Assembly: GCF_900090045.1 (NCBI RefSeq) | Contig: NW_021638312.1 | Coordinates: forward strand, 186,001-250,000 | Origin: Plasmodium malariae | Lineage: Eukaryota; Apicomplexa; Aconoidasida; Haemosporida; Plasmodiidae | Length of the DNA: 64,000 nt | Reading direction: 5' to 3' | Part shown: in pieces, positions 12,144 to 25,841 of the stretch | How the letters are laid out: the number at the start of each line of letters is the position of its first letter | Numbering within the stretch: position 1 is the first letter of the stretch | Made by a program: the position numbers and the translations under genes | Notes under the pieces: generated by a model | The model's database searches: none | Seen by the model: only the letters and a program-made list of their open reading frames with translations | Told to the model about the DNA's origin: nothing

Positions 12144-15100
12144 ACTTCATTTTAATAGAGTTATACATACTATCAGATGATTTACTTTATAGATATTAAA
12201 AAGAATACAATATTTAGATAAATATACGTTTCTGTTAAATATCTATAATTAAAGAAAACAAGAAAAAATGTGGTATAATTAATATACATTAATTTTCTTA
12301 ACGTTTTATATTTATTTATATGTATATTTTATATTTTTTTTTTTTTTAATAATATAATTAATATAATTTTTTTATTATACTTTATTTTATTAAAGTTTTT
12401 TTTTTAAATAACTATAATTTTAGTAGATACTATTGTTATTTCTTTTATGTAAAAAAATATATTTCATTTTGATGTTTAGTAATTACGTAAGACCGTAACA
12501 CACTATGAGCTGAAGTCATATATTGGTAGAATATTTTTATTTATTTTAGTTTTACTCATAATGTAGTCTAATAATCTAATTTAATGTTTTGTAAAAGCTT
12601 CAAATATAAGAAATATATTATAGTTATATTTAATATAAAAATAAATTTGAATTCGTAACTATAATGTATAAATTCAGAACAAGTTAGTTAGAAAATAAAA
12701 TAGTAGCTCTATGAATTTTTCAAAATATAATCTTCATGTAACACATAAAATTATAATACTTAAATAAATTCATTTTAATAAAAAACGTTAAATAGAAAAT
12801 TAAGATGAAATATTATATTATCCATGTACAAAATTTTTATATATCTAACAATATTTATATATTATTATTTTATATTATTTTTTGGGAAAAATATTGTTTC
12901 AACTGATGAACTCTGCTTCCATATGTATAGGAAGAATTTTATGAATATCCTTAAGTGTATATAAAATAAGCCTTATATTAAACATACACTTCATTAACAT
13001 TCAACCATAAAGATGTTAATTAACGGTTTTATTAATATATATTATTTATTAGAGGAATATATTATAAATATAAGTGACAAAATATATTAAGAGAAGTTCA
13101 TTATTAAAAATATTAATTCGATTATTTGTATGAAAAAAAAGATACATGAAATAATAAGTATTTTACAAGAAAATTAAATTATCCTTAAAGGATTATATAT
13201 TACTATTGTTAGTTGATATAATTATAGATAAAATTTTATTTGAAGTTGCACTTTTATTTATTACATAAAAAAACTATGTATTATTAAAACTTTCAATATT
13301 AAAAAAATATAAATTTTAATTATATTGCTGTAGAATAAATATATATAAAATAAAATAAAAAACATTCATAAAAAAATTTAATATGAACCTTTAGATGATA
13401 TAATATAGAGATAACTAATTATCAAAGTAGTAACGAAATATAAAATTTTTTGTGTTGATGATATATATAAATATTTTAATAGATGAGATTAACTAATATA
13501 AAAAATGTAATTTTGTTTAATTCATATGTTGTACATTTAACTTTTAATACTTTAAAGACATTAACCAAAAACTATTACTTTAATTTATTTACTTATTTTA
13601 TATATAATTTTTTTTTTTTGTCTGTATTTTTATTTTTTTGTAATCTATAATTTAATTATTAATTATGTTTTAAATAAAATGTATTTTATTAAAATTTTTT
13701 ATTAATTTTTCCAACGTTAGATTGTCAACTTATAAGAAAAATTAAACATTATGAATAAATTTTTTTCAGTATAATTAATAATATTTTTTCTATGGATTAT
13801 TTTTATTAGTTAGATTAAAATTTACTACTACTAATAATATATTATATGCTTGCAAAAAATACGCATAAATAGTATATGAAATAACTTTATTAGTAATACA
13901 AAATTTAATGGTAGAGGAAACAAACGATTTTATTTTGTTTGTTTTTATACTTTTTTACATATTTTACAATTATACTCTGATAATATAAATTATATATACT
14001 ATTTAAAATCTAATATACAATGTATCGGAAATAAAATTGTGGGGTATAAATATAGCAATACAGCATAGCTATTAAAAGTTGCAATAGAACTATAAATTTT
14101 TTGTAAAGTCATTATTTATATATGGTTAGGTATATTTCGTTTGCAGTTTTCCTTTTAACGTTTAACATTTTGAATTAAAGATAATCTAAAAATACTATTA
14201 CTGATAAGAAAACGCTTGGTTTATTCTTTGATGAATAACTAGAATTTGGTTTATATAAAACAACTATATTATTATAATATTCTCTTATATTTTATTATTT
14301 CTTCATGAATTATAGGGATAATAATTATTATCTTTTGAATTATACATAATTCATATTATTATTATGAACTGTTTAAATCATTAATATATTTATTTAATAA
14401 TTAGTGTATGTAACATATGTGAATTATATACAAATTAGTTATTTATGCTTTTTCCATAAGTACATGTTATTAAATTATTTAATAATATTTATGTAAATCT
14501 TACATCTTACTGTTTTAATTTATGAGAATAATTTGCTAAGTTGTGAATTTATATTAATTATTAAATTATCAATATAGTTATTCTTATAAAAAATACAAAT
14601 ACTATTTAGTAAAAGAGTAATTTAATTAATAGTTTATTTAATTTTTAATATTCATGGAAATTTATAAGTATAAATTTATTATATTGTAATGTTAAAAAAA
14701 AAAATAGACAATTTCCATTTTTATTTTATACGAATAAAACATTTTATGACAATAGATTAATAATATATTACTTTTATTTTTCTTATTTATTATATTAATA
14801 TTTCTTGTAAATATATAATTAATTTAAAAAAAAAAAAAAATTAGGTATATTTAAAAATTTTCATTTGAAAATGTTGCATAAATTATGCATAATTAAAAAT
14901 TATAAATTTCAGAACATATATTACAAAAATAAAAAATCATTCATTATTTACCTTTAGATGGTATAATTTTTTATTAAGTATAATGTTAAATTTTTTATTT
15001 TTTAAATACATTATAAACTATGAATGAATTCGTAGTTTCATAGTAAATGATTTGATGAGGTAAACAAAGTAATATAATCATTTGTACAAATTATTTTCTT

Positions 15101-15646
15101 TTTTTCAATATTATTACAATTATTTTTATAATAGTTATTATTTTATTATCAATAAGCAATTTTGCAATAATATGTTGTTTATAAAATTATAATTATTAGT
15201 AAGAAAATATTATTAAGTAATTTATGGTCCTTCATGAATAGGACAATAAATTGTGTATGTTCTGTACATTTTATATAAAATTAATATTAAAAAATATTTA
15301 TGTATCTTCTTTTTTTTTAAGTATTAAAAAGAAAAATTATCTACATACACTAATATATCGAATAATTAATTTATATATATTGGATAATTATTAATTAATT
15401 GATATTACATTATTCTAATGAAAAGTAGTTTTTTATAAATTAAATTAGGATAGTAATTTTAAATTATATTTTTAAAGATATTTTCTTTTTTATACATTGT
15501 AAAATGTATAATATAATGTATATATTTTTATGATTTTATGAAAAAATATTTAATATAATATATAATGTTCTTTGTAATTATAAGAATATTATATTATTGT
15601 TCATTTTTTCCTCACAAATTATATTATACTAATAAAATTTTATATT
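12144..15646. other. AT-rich intergenic sequence
   Basis: No full gene is supported. At 14122 an ATG opens a signal-peptide-like run, MVRYISFAVFLLTFNILN, followed by stops and then TITDKKTLGLFFDE in the same frame; it may be a relic of an exported-protein exon. Near 15250-15280 a tgttctgtacattttatat stretch sits about 390 bp before the next fam copy and resembles the upstream element of the other fam copies. Confidence 0.5.
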
Positions 15647-16448
15647 ATGAAAAAATACTTAAGTTAATATTTTTTGTTAAAACTTATGTGTTTATCATTT
15701 TAGCATGGATATATAATTTTAAAAATGTTGTGGTATTATAATATTATGGATATATGTATTATTAATACTGTTCATATTTCATTTTTATTAATAATTATGT
15801 CATTATGAAATTAATTATTTCTTTAAATTTTTGCATATATACTTTGTTTTTTTAGAGTATGTTTTATAAATATTTAGATGAGAATTATGATGTTAATGGA
15901 AAATTATATCCAATAACTTGTCTTTTACTAGCAATATATAAACGGGGGAATCGTTCTAACGCGATATGGATAAAAGAACTTATATCAAGTAAAGGAAGGT
16001 ACGTAAAAAAAGATAGGTGTAATGAAAAAATAACTAAAGAAAAAATATACAAACAGATAAGTGTTCATTAAACAATGGAGAAAACTATAGAGCATCTAGA
16101 AGAAGTGAGCCTTGCATAAACAGTGGAGGGAATCTATATTGTGAAAAAAAAATATTTGAAAAATTATTTTATAAAAATACAGTTAGGTATGTAATGAATG
16201 ATGATTTTAATTTTTTAAAAGAATGTATAAAAGTAAAATTATTTGGGATTTTTATTTTAGGTAGCTTCAAGGTATTAGTTGGAATCGCATTACTTGTCTT
16301 AGGAAAATTGGGTTATATGGCTAAAATTGATATAACTTTACCTCTATTTGGTCAAACATTTTTATCAACTTTAGTATTTTTGATCTTTACACTTATAATT
16401 GGAGCAGCAATGTTTTATCTGCACAGAATGGTTGTAAAATATCTATAG
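15647..16448 (+). pseudogene. Broken fam-like exported protein, short C-terminal variant
   Basis: Exon 1 starts at the ATG at 15647 but soon hits a stop; after a frame change it reads FFVKTYVFIILAWIYNF up to a GTATTA donor at 15733. Exon 2 starts at 15856 after TTTTTTTAG and reads S-M-F-Y-K-Y-L-D-E-N-Y with the motif CLLLAIYK where the PEXEL-like RLLAK normally sits. This frame ends at 16071. A second frame, open from about 16058 as DKCSLNNGENYRASRRSEP, continues to 16448 with two membrane spans (around FGIFILGSFKVLVGIALL and LSTLVFLIFTLIIGAAMF). One base missing in the A-rich run just before 16050 would join them. The loss of the arginine in the export motif and the exon 1 stop argue for real decay. 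It is most like the gene at 201-1008. Confidence 0.75.
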
Positions 16449-18192
16449 AGTTTAGAAAATAAAAGTAATATTCATAAGACTATGTATCCTTCTTTACACA
16501 GAGTTGTAATCTATAACAAATATGACTCATAATTTCTTTATTTATGTATACAAATAACAAATATATCAATAATTGTTTAAATTTCATAAATCTATCTGAA
16601 TATACCTGAATGTTTTGATAAGTAATTATAATAAAATGCAGTTAATATTTTTGTTTTTTGGTTAATTTGAATGTAATAATATATTTCTTTTTTTTTTTTT
16701 TAAATATTTGCTCATCTAATCAGAGTATTGCTTTTTGTGTATATAATTCTGTATTTAACAGAATTTTTAAAGAAATACATGTAAAATTTTAAAAATTGAT
16801 ATAGAGAAATGCAATTTGTATAATTCTATTTATTTCGTTTTCCAAAATATATTTGCTGCTATTAAAAATAGTGCTAATTATTTTTTATTTTTATAGTCTT
16901 AAATAATTATATGCTCTAAAGATAAAAAAACTTAAAATTCTCTTAAAATAAAAAATAAATGTCTTTTTTAGTACATTATGCATAGAATAGCACATACTTC
17001 ATTTTATATATATATGTTAATCGTAGAAGCAAATCTAGTGTTTATTTTAGGAAATAAGCATTATCTTATGTGTGTTAATATATATATATTTTTAAAAAAT
17101 TTTTTTTAATAGATATTATTTTTTATTCGAACAGTAAAATTATAAATATGTAAATATGTAGCAGTGTCCTTTTAATTAGAATTCATAGTTTAAGAATTAT
17201 GGTTAATATTTTGATTTTACGCCTGTTACTATATTTTAATTTATTTTATAAGCTTATGCACATAATTGAATATACAATTTTTTTTTTAAATGGAATGATT
17301 AAACTCCAGAATTTTATGAAATTGAAATATTTTTTTTTATTTATATACGTAAAAGTATAATAAAAGTTAAAAGATAAACAACTAAAATTTGAACATATTT
17401 TTTTAATCCGTAAAATGTTTTGTTCTTTTTTTAATCTTACATTTTTAAAAAATAAAAGAAAGTAATATTTTTATTACTGAAATAATTTTTTTAAAAAAAA
17501 TAAATTATTTTCAATACATTGAATTTGAATGTGAATTAAGAGAATAATTTTTATAGATTAATTTCTTTGGATATGTATTATGTTGAAATTAAATAAATAA
17601 ATCTGTAAGGAAGAGTTATTTTATTTTATAATTTTTTCAAGTTTTATTATTATGAAGTTTATTATGCCGTTCGGAATGTATATACATATATATATTATTA
17701 TAAATCATTACATTAAAATTAAAGACAATGATTAAAAAAATACAACAAATTATATAATGTCTGTATATTTATTAGTAGTATAAACCATATGTTCATTACT
17801 TTTTCACCTACTAAATTTTTGATTACTATAAAGTATTTATCATGAAAAATAAAATAGATTACTTTCTTATTATAAAATAATTTGGGTTTGTATTTTTTAT
17901 AAGAATATTCTAATGTTTCATTGATGTAATATGCTTTCATTAATAGATGATTATTGTTTTATTATTTTGACTGTGATATTCATTATAATCCGAAAAATAT
18001 CATATATGCATTAATAAATAAAATTCTGATGTATAGCCGAATCTAAGGATATACATTGGTATGAGAAATAATAAAAGTGAGTGGGTAATCAAAAATATAT
18101 AATGTACAAATTATGACAGTTTATGAAAAATTTACATAATAAAAAATGGGAGTCCCATTTCTTACATAACTCCTTTTTAGTAATATGTAAAT
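16449..18192. other. AT-rich intergenic sequence
   Basis: No gene is supported. The first 250 bp repeat the fam 3' flank type (aatttcataaatctatc, then ggttaatttgaatg), as after 1008. The minus-strand open frame at 17719-17940 is rich in Ile, Tyr and Lys and resembles AT-driven noise. From about 18030 single short stretches may be further relic of the PIR copy that follows. Confidence 0.55.
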
Positions 18193-18637
18193 AATGAGTT
18201 CCATGGAGACTATAAAGTGGAATTCTACAATGAATCTCAAGTAAAGTAAAACTACATTTCAATTTTTCTGACCCTTTTCACATTTTAATGTTACCTGGTA
18301 TTACATTGATAGGAATATTTATAGTATTTTTTTCTTTCGTATAAAGTAAACAAAAATTATATGTAGGAATATAAATACTACATTTTCTTATTATAATATA
18401 CTTTATTGAAAAATATATAATTATAAAATAGATTTACATATATTTTTTATTTATCAAGTATACTTTTTTTTCCTCATCTTGGATGTTATATATATAAAAG
18501 AATATTAAAAAAGAAAAAAAATTAAGTATTGTGCTTGAGAAGAATACATTTATCAATTATTAAATAATGGATATGAATCTTCTCATTTAAATCTAAGAAA
18601 CACTAAAATTTACCTCATCTATCATCTTGCACAATGA
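18193..18637 (+). pseudogene. pir: PIR C-terminal relic (end of exon 2 plus last exon)
   Basis: From 18193 one frame reads NEFHGDYKVEFYNESQVK and then a stop-ridden hydrophobic stretch that ends in FFLSYK at a GTAAAC donor near 18346, matching the PIR membrane span and its usual lysine before the intron. The last exon begins at 18459 after TTTATCAAG, with YTFFSSSWM in place of the usual Y/F-T-P-F-G-S-W. One frame then reads KKIKYCA, a TGA stop, and EEYIYQLLNNGYESSHLN, ending at 18637 in YHLAQ. This is the common ending of Plasmodium PIR proteins. The many stops and frame changes mark it as dead. The N-terminal part was not found upstream. Confidence 0.65.
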
Positions 18638-19532
18638 TACTTACTACAATGCCACATATAATATCTACAAGATAAAGGCATCAATATTAATATTATTGTA
18701 TACAGGGTTAAATTTATAGTTCTTATTAATTACATTGGAACAAATAATAATAAAAGTGTAAAACAATGTTAGTTATATATAAAATACGTGTGCTCTTCTA
18801 ACTGTTTTTATAATCTTTTTATTTTAAGGTTTGTCTTTTTTTATTTATTTAATAATATTATTGATAGTGTTTTTAATGTTTTTATTCCTTTTTTTCTTTT
18901 TTTGATACTTGGATAGGATATAAAAATTAAATAATAATATTTTGTAATTAAATCAGTATGTACTTCATAATTTCTCTTTGTATATCTAAGTCTTAAAATG
19001 ATTTATTTTTTATATAAAAGACATTTTTGTACATAGGTGGATTTCTTATCTATTGACCATAACAGTAGTGTTATATATCTGTTAAACGGATCTTTGAATA
19101 ATTTTTATATAATAATTTTTGTGTTTTTTACGAATATGAATTAATTTCTTTGTTTTTAGATTACGTTTTTTATTAATAAATTCTGATTTGTATATAACTC
19201 TTATATAACTGAATATTCAATGTTACGATATAAATAATATATACTGTAATTTTGTTATATACTGTTTCCTTGAAGATGGTAGTCTAAATTATGAAAACTT
19301 CATAATTTTTATTCACTTATTCATAGATATTTTATAAGGCTTCTCTTTCTTTTTTTTCATTTTGGTTAAGATCAATTATTTATTTTGTTTAGTAAACGAC
19401 TACGTAACCACGATTTCATCAGAGTATATGAAATAAATAATAATACATATATACTTAAAAATATATATTTGTTTTGTGCTTGTAACCATTTGTGAAAATG
19501 AAAATGTACTTTACATTATATTATTAGAACCA
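18638..19532. other. Intergenic sequence between two tail-to-tail PIR relics
   Basis: AT-rich, with no supported gene. The minus-strand PIR relic that ends at 19533 should have a last exon here; a short basic stretch on the minus strand near 19330-19375 (KMKKKKEKPYKI) is a candidate, but without a clear PIR signature. Confidence 0.45.
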
Positions 19533-20225
19533 TTAACTATAATTTTTATTAACCTTATATATAAAAAGTAAGGTTAAAGATCTTAGTAATACAACAATTG
19601 TTGTTAAATTGGAAGCAAACGCGTAAATGTTTTTAGTTGATGAAATTTTTGGTCTACCAAGGCATTCAGTTACATCGCTTATTTTTTCATAATAGACTTT
19701 CTTAATATTGCTTAATTCTTTAGAAAATTCATTATTTACATGTCCTTCGCATTTGTTGTAATGTTTAATATGAAATTCGTAATATTTATTAAAATGTACA
19801 CAATTTCTTATTAAAGTTTTATCTTCTTTAGGAATAATTCTGATAAACACCTCATCTAAATTATATAGGCTTGCATCTTTTAGTAAAATATTAAAATAAA
19901 TCATTTATATATAAATCTTACATATATTCGTTTATTTTTCTATGGAATGTGCTGATATGTATGAAACGAGTCATACGAATTATCAATAGGTTTCTTATGT
20001 AGAATATAATTTAAGTATTTACGCGTATTTTCCCTATTAGTTGCATAATTTTTATATATATATATTAAGTATCCATAAATATTATTACATACAAGGGTAC
20101 AGATATTATTACCAGCATTATATTCAGGTGGTGAACAAGTAGTGGCACAAAAATTAGAAGCATTTGCAGTATATTGTTAGATATATGATTCAAATTCTTG
20201 CTCATATTTAACAAATAATTCCAAG
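19533..20225 (-). pseudogene. pir: PIR protein relic, most of exon 2
   Basis: Read on the minus strand from about 20225, the frame gives LELFVKYEQEFESYI, a stop (20177-20179), then TANASNFCATTC and a cysteine-spaced run up to NRENTRKYLNYILHKK, the PIR N-terminal layout. A second stop follows at 19940-19942, and a frameshift near 19905 leads to a 123-codon open frame with FNILLKDASLYNLDEVF, a central cysteine pair (NCVHFNKYYEFHIKHYNKC), FSKELSNIKKVYYEKI and ECLGRP, then the membrane span near FASNLTTIVVLLRSL. The family match rests on the order of these blocks. Two stops and one frameshift make it a pseudogene. It faces the + strand PIR relic tail to tail, so the pair may be leftovers of two independent genes. 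Confidence 0.7.
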
Positions 20226-21089
20226 AATTATTCTAAAAATAAAAAATAGAAATAATAATAATAATAAAGGAAATAGTGGAAAAACTGTAAATAAGTGAAC
20301 ATGAAATAAGTTTATTGTTTATAACACAAAAGAAGTAATTCTGTACTATATATTTTTTTTTTACTTAAATGAAAATATATTATCTGAATATTTTAAAATT
20401 TATAAATAAAAAATATTATTGTTTGGTAAAAATTATAATAAAATTGATTTAAATATTTAATAAGAAATATAAAATGTTGCATATATTGTTTTTTTCAGAA
20501 AAATTATCTTATTTTACATGTAACGAACACCTGTGGGAAATCACTAAATACATTCATCTGAGGAGGACGATTATAAAACTTAATAATATTATACATTTAC
20601 AAATTTATACTATATATTAAAATACAAGTGAAAAAATAAAAATAAATATAATACAAATCTCAATAAAATGATTGGTAAAAACATAATTTTGGTAAAATAA
20701 TACTATTGCACATACAGGTGTTTTTCCCAAATATATAAATAAAAAAATATAAAGAAGAAAGCAAATAATTTTAAAACTTATACTTTCTTATAGAATTTTT
20801 GAAAAATTAAATATATATATAAAAACAAATTTATGAACGAATCACTTAAACTACCCCATATATGAATAACAGTAAATGGATTTAATTAAATTAAAATTGA
20901 ATATCAGATAATTCATATAACACTTATATAATAGGGATATTTTTCGTTCTACGAAATGCATAAAATCTTATGTATATTAAAATAAATTCTTTAATTTTTA
21001 AAAATTTTCAATGATGATACATTAATACTCATAAGCGTATATAGAAAACATTTGTACTTATTTGTACTATATACTATATTCACCATCAT
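20226..21089. other. Intergenic sequence with one coding-like island
   Basis: AT-rich except for 20500-20640, which is richer in G/C. On the + strand a TTTTTTTCAG is followed by an open frame with SYFTCNEHLWEITKYIH; on the minus strand the same bases read NRPPQMNVFSDFPQVFVTC. Either could be an old exon, but neither can be assigned to a family. The rest shows nothing. Confidence 0.4.
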
Positions 21090-21885
21090 TCAATTTTTAT
21101 TATGTAAAGATAAAATAGTGTTTGCTTGTCCTATTAAGTCAGATAAAATTACTTCATCTATTGAATGATCTATGTATGGGATATAAGAAAATAAATAGTA
21201 TGATTCTGCTAATTTTGGAATAGTAAGTCTAAGCAAGTTTTTAGTTTTTGGGCTAGATACAATTTGTAAGAGTTTTTCGTATTTTTCCTTTTTGGGAGGT
21301 GACGCTGTCACAACTCTCTTTTTATATTTCAATTTTAAATAATATAAAAGATAATATATATATTTTTCTATTTCTTTTTCTCTTGGTCTGTATCCATCAT
21401 ATTTCTTTGCTTCTTCTTTTAATTCATTATATAATTCGACAAGAGCTGCATCAGATACATTTGGATTATAAGAATTTAAAATAATATCCTTATATTTGGA
21501 CGTATCATAACATCCTAATAAATTGGAAAAGCAATATTTTTTATAATGCTTTTGTTTGGATTTATCACCTTCATAATACATTGGTCCCAGAAAAAATCTT
21601 CTCATACCTAAATCAAACTTATGATTATGATATTTTTTATTATTCACTGATTCTGTATTGATATCTGCCTAAAAATGTTAGTAAATATTTAATATTTATA
21701 AAAATATCCTCATTTTAATATGAATAAATTTTTAGTTTTAAAATGAAAATACATGATTATAAAGAATGTATAGAAATTATTAAATATAATAATTCTACCG
21801 CATAAGCATCCTGGGATATCCATATTAATAGGGAAAATGAAAAAATTATAATAAAAAAAGTTAACTTATTTATATGCGCTATCAT
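21090..21885 (-). CDS. Secreted or exported protein of unknown function, two exons
   Basis: Exon 1 (21885-21799) codes a 29-residue signal peptide, MIAHINKLTFFIIIFSFSLL, ending in A-Y-A before a GTAGAA donor. Exon 2 (21668-21090) opens after TTTTTAG with ADINTESVNNKKYHNH and has no stop until 21090. Both joints are phase 0 and the product is about 221 aa. The mature part is hydrophilic and mostly helical-looking, with many Lys and Tyr, two cysteines close together (YCFSNLLGCYD) and no second membrane span. No clear PEXEL motif is visible; RRFFLG and KRVVTA are not good fits. There is no tryptophan, which argues against a PHIST or tryptophan-rich protein. The two-exon signal-peptide layout is that of a Plasmodium exported protein. 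I do not recognise the family. Its frame is intact in a neighbourhood where most genes are broken. Confidence 0.7.
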
Positions 21886-24800
21886 TTCGGACTTAATTTT
21901 AGGAGTCAAATGTTTTGTGATAAATTAATTTTTGGAATATAATTTTTTCGATAATATTAAATAGAATATTAATTATACTTATCCTTTATTACTTTGTGAT
22001 ACTTCAAAATGTTAAAATTTTTACTTTTAAATATATTTAAATATAATAGTTATATGATTTTTACAAATGTAACACGAGAAAAAATATATTAAATAAAAAT
22101 ATTACAATAATTTTTCTATGCAAAAGTATTAATTAAAATAATATAAATAGATTAGGTTCTAAAAAATCATTAGAAAACACATAATTAAATAAATGCAACT
22201 AAGGAATATATAAATAATTTATTTCAAAAAAATTTATTTATATATTATTGTACATTTATTGTAAGGAGCCTGGTTATTTTTTTTATTAAAACAAATAAAA
22301 TATAATAAAATTATATGACATAATATATGTAATTTATCTTTAAGAAAAGTATCATTTAAAATTTCTGTATTTAATTAAAATAATGAAGGATATATTAAAG
22401 TTATCTTAAGTCTTACATATGAAATATTTTTTTAAAATAATTTGCAATAAATATAATTATTATAGAAAAACTATATATATGTAATAATTATAATTTAATA
22501 GGACCTATTTGCATGCGTTTTATGCAATATCAACATAATTATATATTTTCTTAATAAATATTGAGGGATCTGTTAATAACGAAATATATATTATTTGTAT
22601 TCAATTTTATTGCTATACTGTATATGAAAAATTAAATTTTTTTTTTTTTAAAAAAAATAAAACATTTTATTTATTTTGACTCAGAATTTAGTTGTTTTAA
22701 TATTAATTAAAAAGTTTTTTTAATACAAAATAGGATAAAGTATTAAAAATAAACGTTTATGCAAGTGAATTTTTTTTTTTTTATTTTAATTTTTTTTGCG
22801 AAAAAAAATAGTATTCTTAAAAAAAAAAAAAAAATAATAATAAATAATAATAAATTTATCGATGTTAAAAATATAATAATGTATTATGTATGCAAAATTA
22901 AATGAAATGTTATTTGTTTTTTTATACGGATATTATTTATTCTTTTACATTATAGAATAATAAAAAATGCATTTAATATGAGAGAAAAATGGTTTTCCTA
23001 ATATAAATGTCGCGAATAATCAAAATGATAACGAAAATGAATGAATCTTCATTTCAAGAAATAAAAAATTGGTACTTAAAATTTCGTACGTTATTTTTAC
23101 AATATAGCATTATAATATTATTAATTTTTTATTATATTACATTAATACATTATGATTTATTGATATTTATTGAAACAATATAAACACATAGAGAATTTAT
23201 TATATATTTTTTTGATGTAGTATAATATGTAATGAATATTTTAAAATTGGTTTCTAATGCTTGTTATATTTATAATAAAGAATATATTACTATTTTTAAG
23301 TAACTTGTTCATTTATACAGATATATATATGAACGTTTTTAAAAACTTTTTATTTTTTAGAAAATATAATGTTGTATAGTTTACGAAAACAATTTTTGTT
23401 AAATTTTATAACGAAAAATTGTTAAATATTTAAAATATATTTATATTTTTATGTATATCACTGTACTTTTGATGTCTTTTTTACATGAAATGCCAAGATC
23501 ATAAATAAAAAGTGCCTTAATTTGTAATATGGTTCTGGATTTACAGAATATTTATATGAGTTTTATATAAAAAATAGTTAAGAATGATGAATTATAGATA
23601 AAGATTTTTTTTCTATTCAAGAATTATGTACGTGAAATATGAATTAATATGTTAAAATTAAAAAAAAGTCATTTAAAATGAAACTTATTTTTATTTATAG
23701 TACATTTTTAAGATAATGCTAATTAAGATGTTATGTATACAAACAAACATGAATGTTATAAAAATTTATGAGCAGTGATGCCTTTAAACAATATATGTAT
23801 AAAGTATTAATAATTTATATTTTAAATGTACTTACGAATGGGATGCTATTATAAGTGAATACGAAAATATATTATTTTAACAAAATTTTCAGCATAATTA
23901 TAAAGCATTAAAAAATTACTATATGAGGAATTATGCAATAACTTATGATTTGTTATTTCTTTATCAATGTCATTAACTTCATTTACAATACCTTATATTA
24001 GTTATTATACATAGTTTTCATACACATAATGTTCGTATTATATGAATGAGCTCAGTTTATTGGAAATATATTATCATATAATGAAATTAGGTTTTCTTTG
24101 AATTTAAGGAACTTGTAAATTTGTATAAAAGAAAAAAGAAAATAACTTTTTTTGTAGATAAAAAATATGCAAAAGGCTTATTGAATGTATAATAATAATG
24201 TGCTTTATGTTACACATACAAATTTGATGTATTAATTTGTTCTAAAATTAGTTTTTTAAAAATCTCAGAGAAATTACGATTAAGATTTCTTTAATTTTTT
24301 ATGTAAAAAAAATATTTAATTATAAAAAGTAAATTAAGATTATCTTTCCTTTCTGCAGAAAAAATTATATTAAATAAAATAACATTAATGAAAGAAAAAG
24401 AAAAAAAGTTAGTAATATATTCTAAAATATTTAAAAAAAAAATTTCGAGAACAAAAATAAGAAATCTTATTACAGCTATATTTTACTACTTTATACTTAA
24501 ATATTTTATCAACCTTCATCTTATAATACAGACAAATAATAAATATTACGGTATATATGAAAAAACTTTCTATTATGTTGTTTTCTTACTTTACGAATAA
24601 AAAAAATATATATTATATCTATATTAATATATATTTAATTATACTTATTAAAGCTAATTCCATTTTTATAATTGTCTTTCACAATTAATATAATAAAATA
24701 ATTATATTTTACAAATTCTCAAAAATATTTTAATCATTCATTTTAGATGTCATAAACCGATATAGGAAAAAACAAATTTTTGAAATGAAAAAGAGATATA

Positions 24801-25841
24801 TGCATGGGTATACTTATATATACATATACGTTTTTACAAATCTAAACATCATTAAATAAAAAATATAATATAATGTTATTAATTGTGTTATAACTTTGGA
24901 AAATAAAATTATTTATTATATATATATATATATAATATATTACGTTTTACGTATTATTAAACAAAAAACAAATATATTTATTTATTTAATAACGTATTAG
25001 ATTAAAAATAATTTTATTAAACTTTATATTATATTATACATATTAGAAAGTGATATTCACCATAACATGTAACTTTGTAGCATAATGTAAAAGAAAAATA
25101 GATTAAGAATATAATTATTGTTCTTTTTGAAGGTGCAATAAAAATGTTCTTATTATAAATCATAGTAAAAATAAATTCCTCTTAATGAAAAACATTATGT
25201 TATTATGCTTATAACATTTCAGTGATAGATTACATAAATGAAGTATAAACAAATTAAATATTTAAGAAAAACATAAAAACAATTGACAAATAATATGCAT
25301 ATAATTAAACGAATTCTTTTGTAGGTTACTAATCTTCTCTATAATATTATTATTTTGGGAGACTGTTTTTCAATATTTTGTATTAATCTAATATATATAT
25401 ATTATAAACTAATGGGTATTTAAAATAGGATATATATTTAACATATCTTAGAATTTTACGAATAAAATTAGTTTTTAATGATTCAGCCAAGAAACATTAC
25501 TTAAAACTTCGTGAATTAATATTCTAATAATTAGTACAAAACAATTAATTTTTTTTTTACATGCGCATTAAAATATTCCCATTTTTATTAATTTAAAGAT
25601 TAATATAAATTTTTTCTAGATGTTCATACAGAAATAAAAAGAAATATATATGTTATGTATATCTCCTAATATGCATATTTATTTATATATATGACTTTTG
25701 CTTATTTTATTTATATTGCTCATAACATTGTTCTTTTTTGTTCCCTTATGATATCAGAGTATTTAAGAATTATCTTTTATGGACAACGGATGTTTTATCT
25801 GAAATATCATCAGAATATACTTTGGATGCATACATATGAAT
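21886..25841. other. AT-rich intergenic sequence
   Basis: No supported gene in nearly 4 kb. Poly-T/poly-A tracts cluster at 22630-22840. Open frames at 24388-24600 (+) and 25691-25897 (+) are short and of noise-like composition; the second overlaps the STP1 relic on the other strand. Confidence 0.55.

Noticed and set aside
21299..21484. 61-codon + frame opposite the orphan exported gene
   Set aside because: Antisense shadow of exon 2 of the minus-strand gene.
24388..24600. 70-codon + frame starting MKEKEKK
   Set aside because: Lys then Ile/Tyr/Phe-rich as expected of AT-rich DNA; no family sign and no exon 1.
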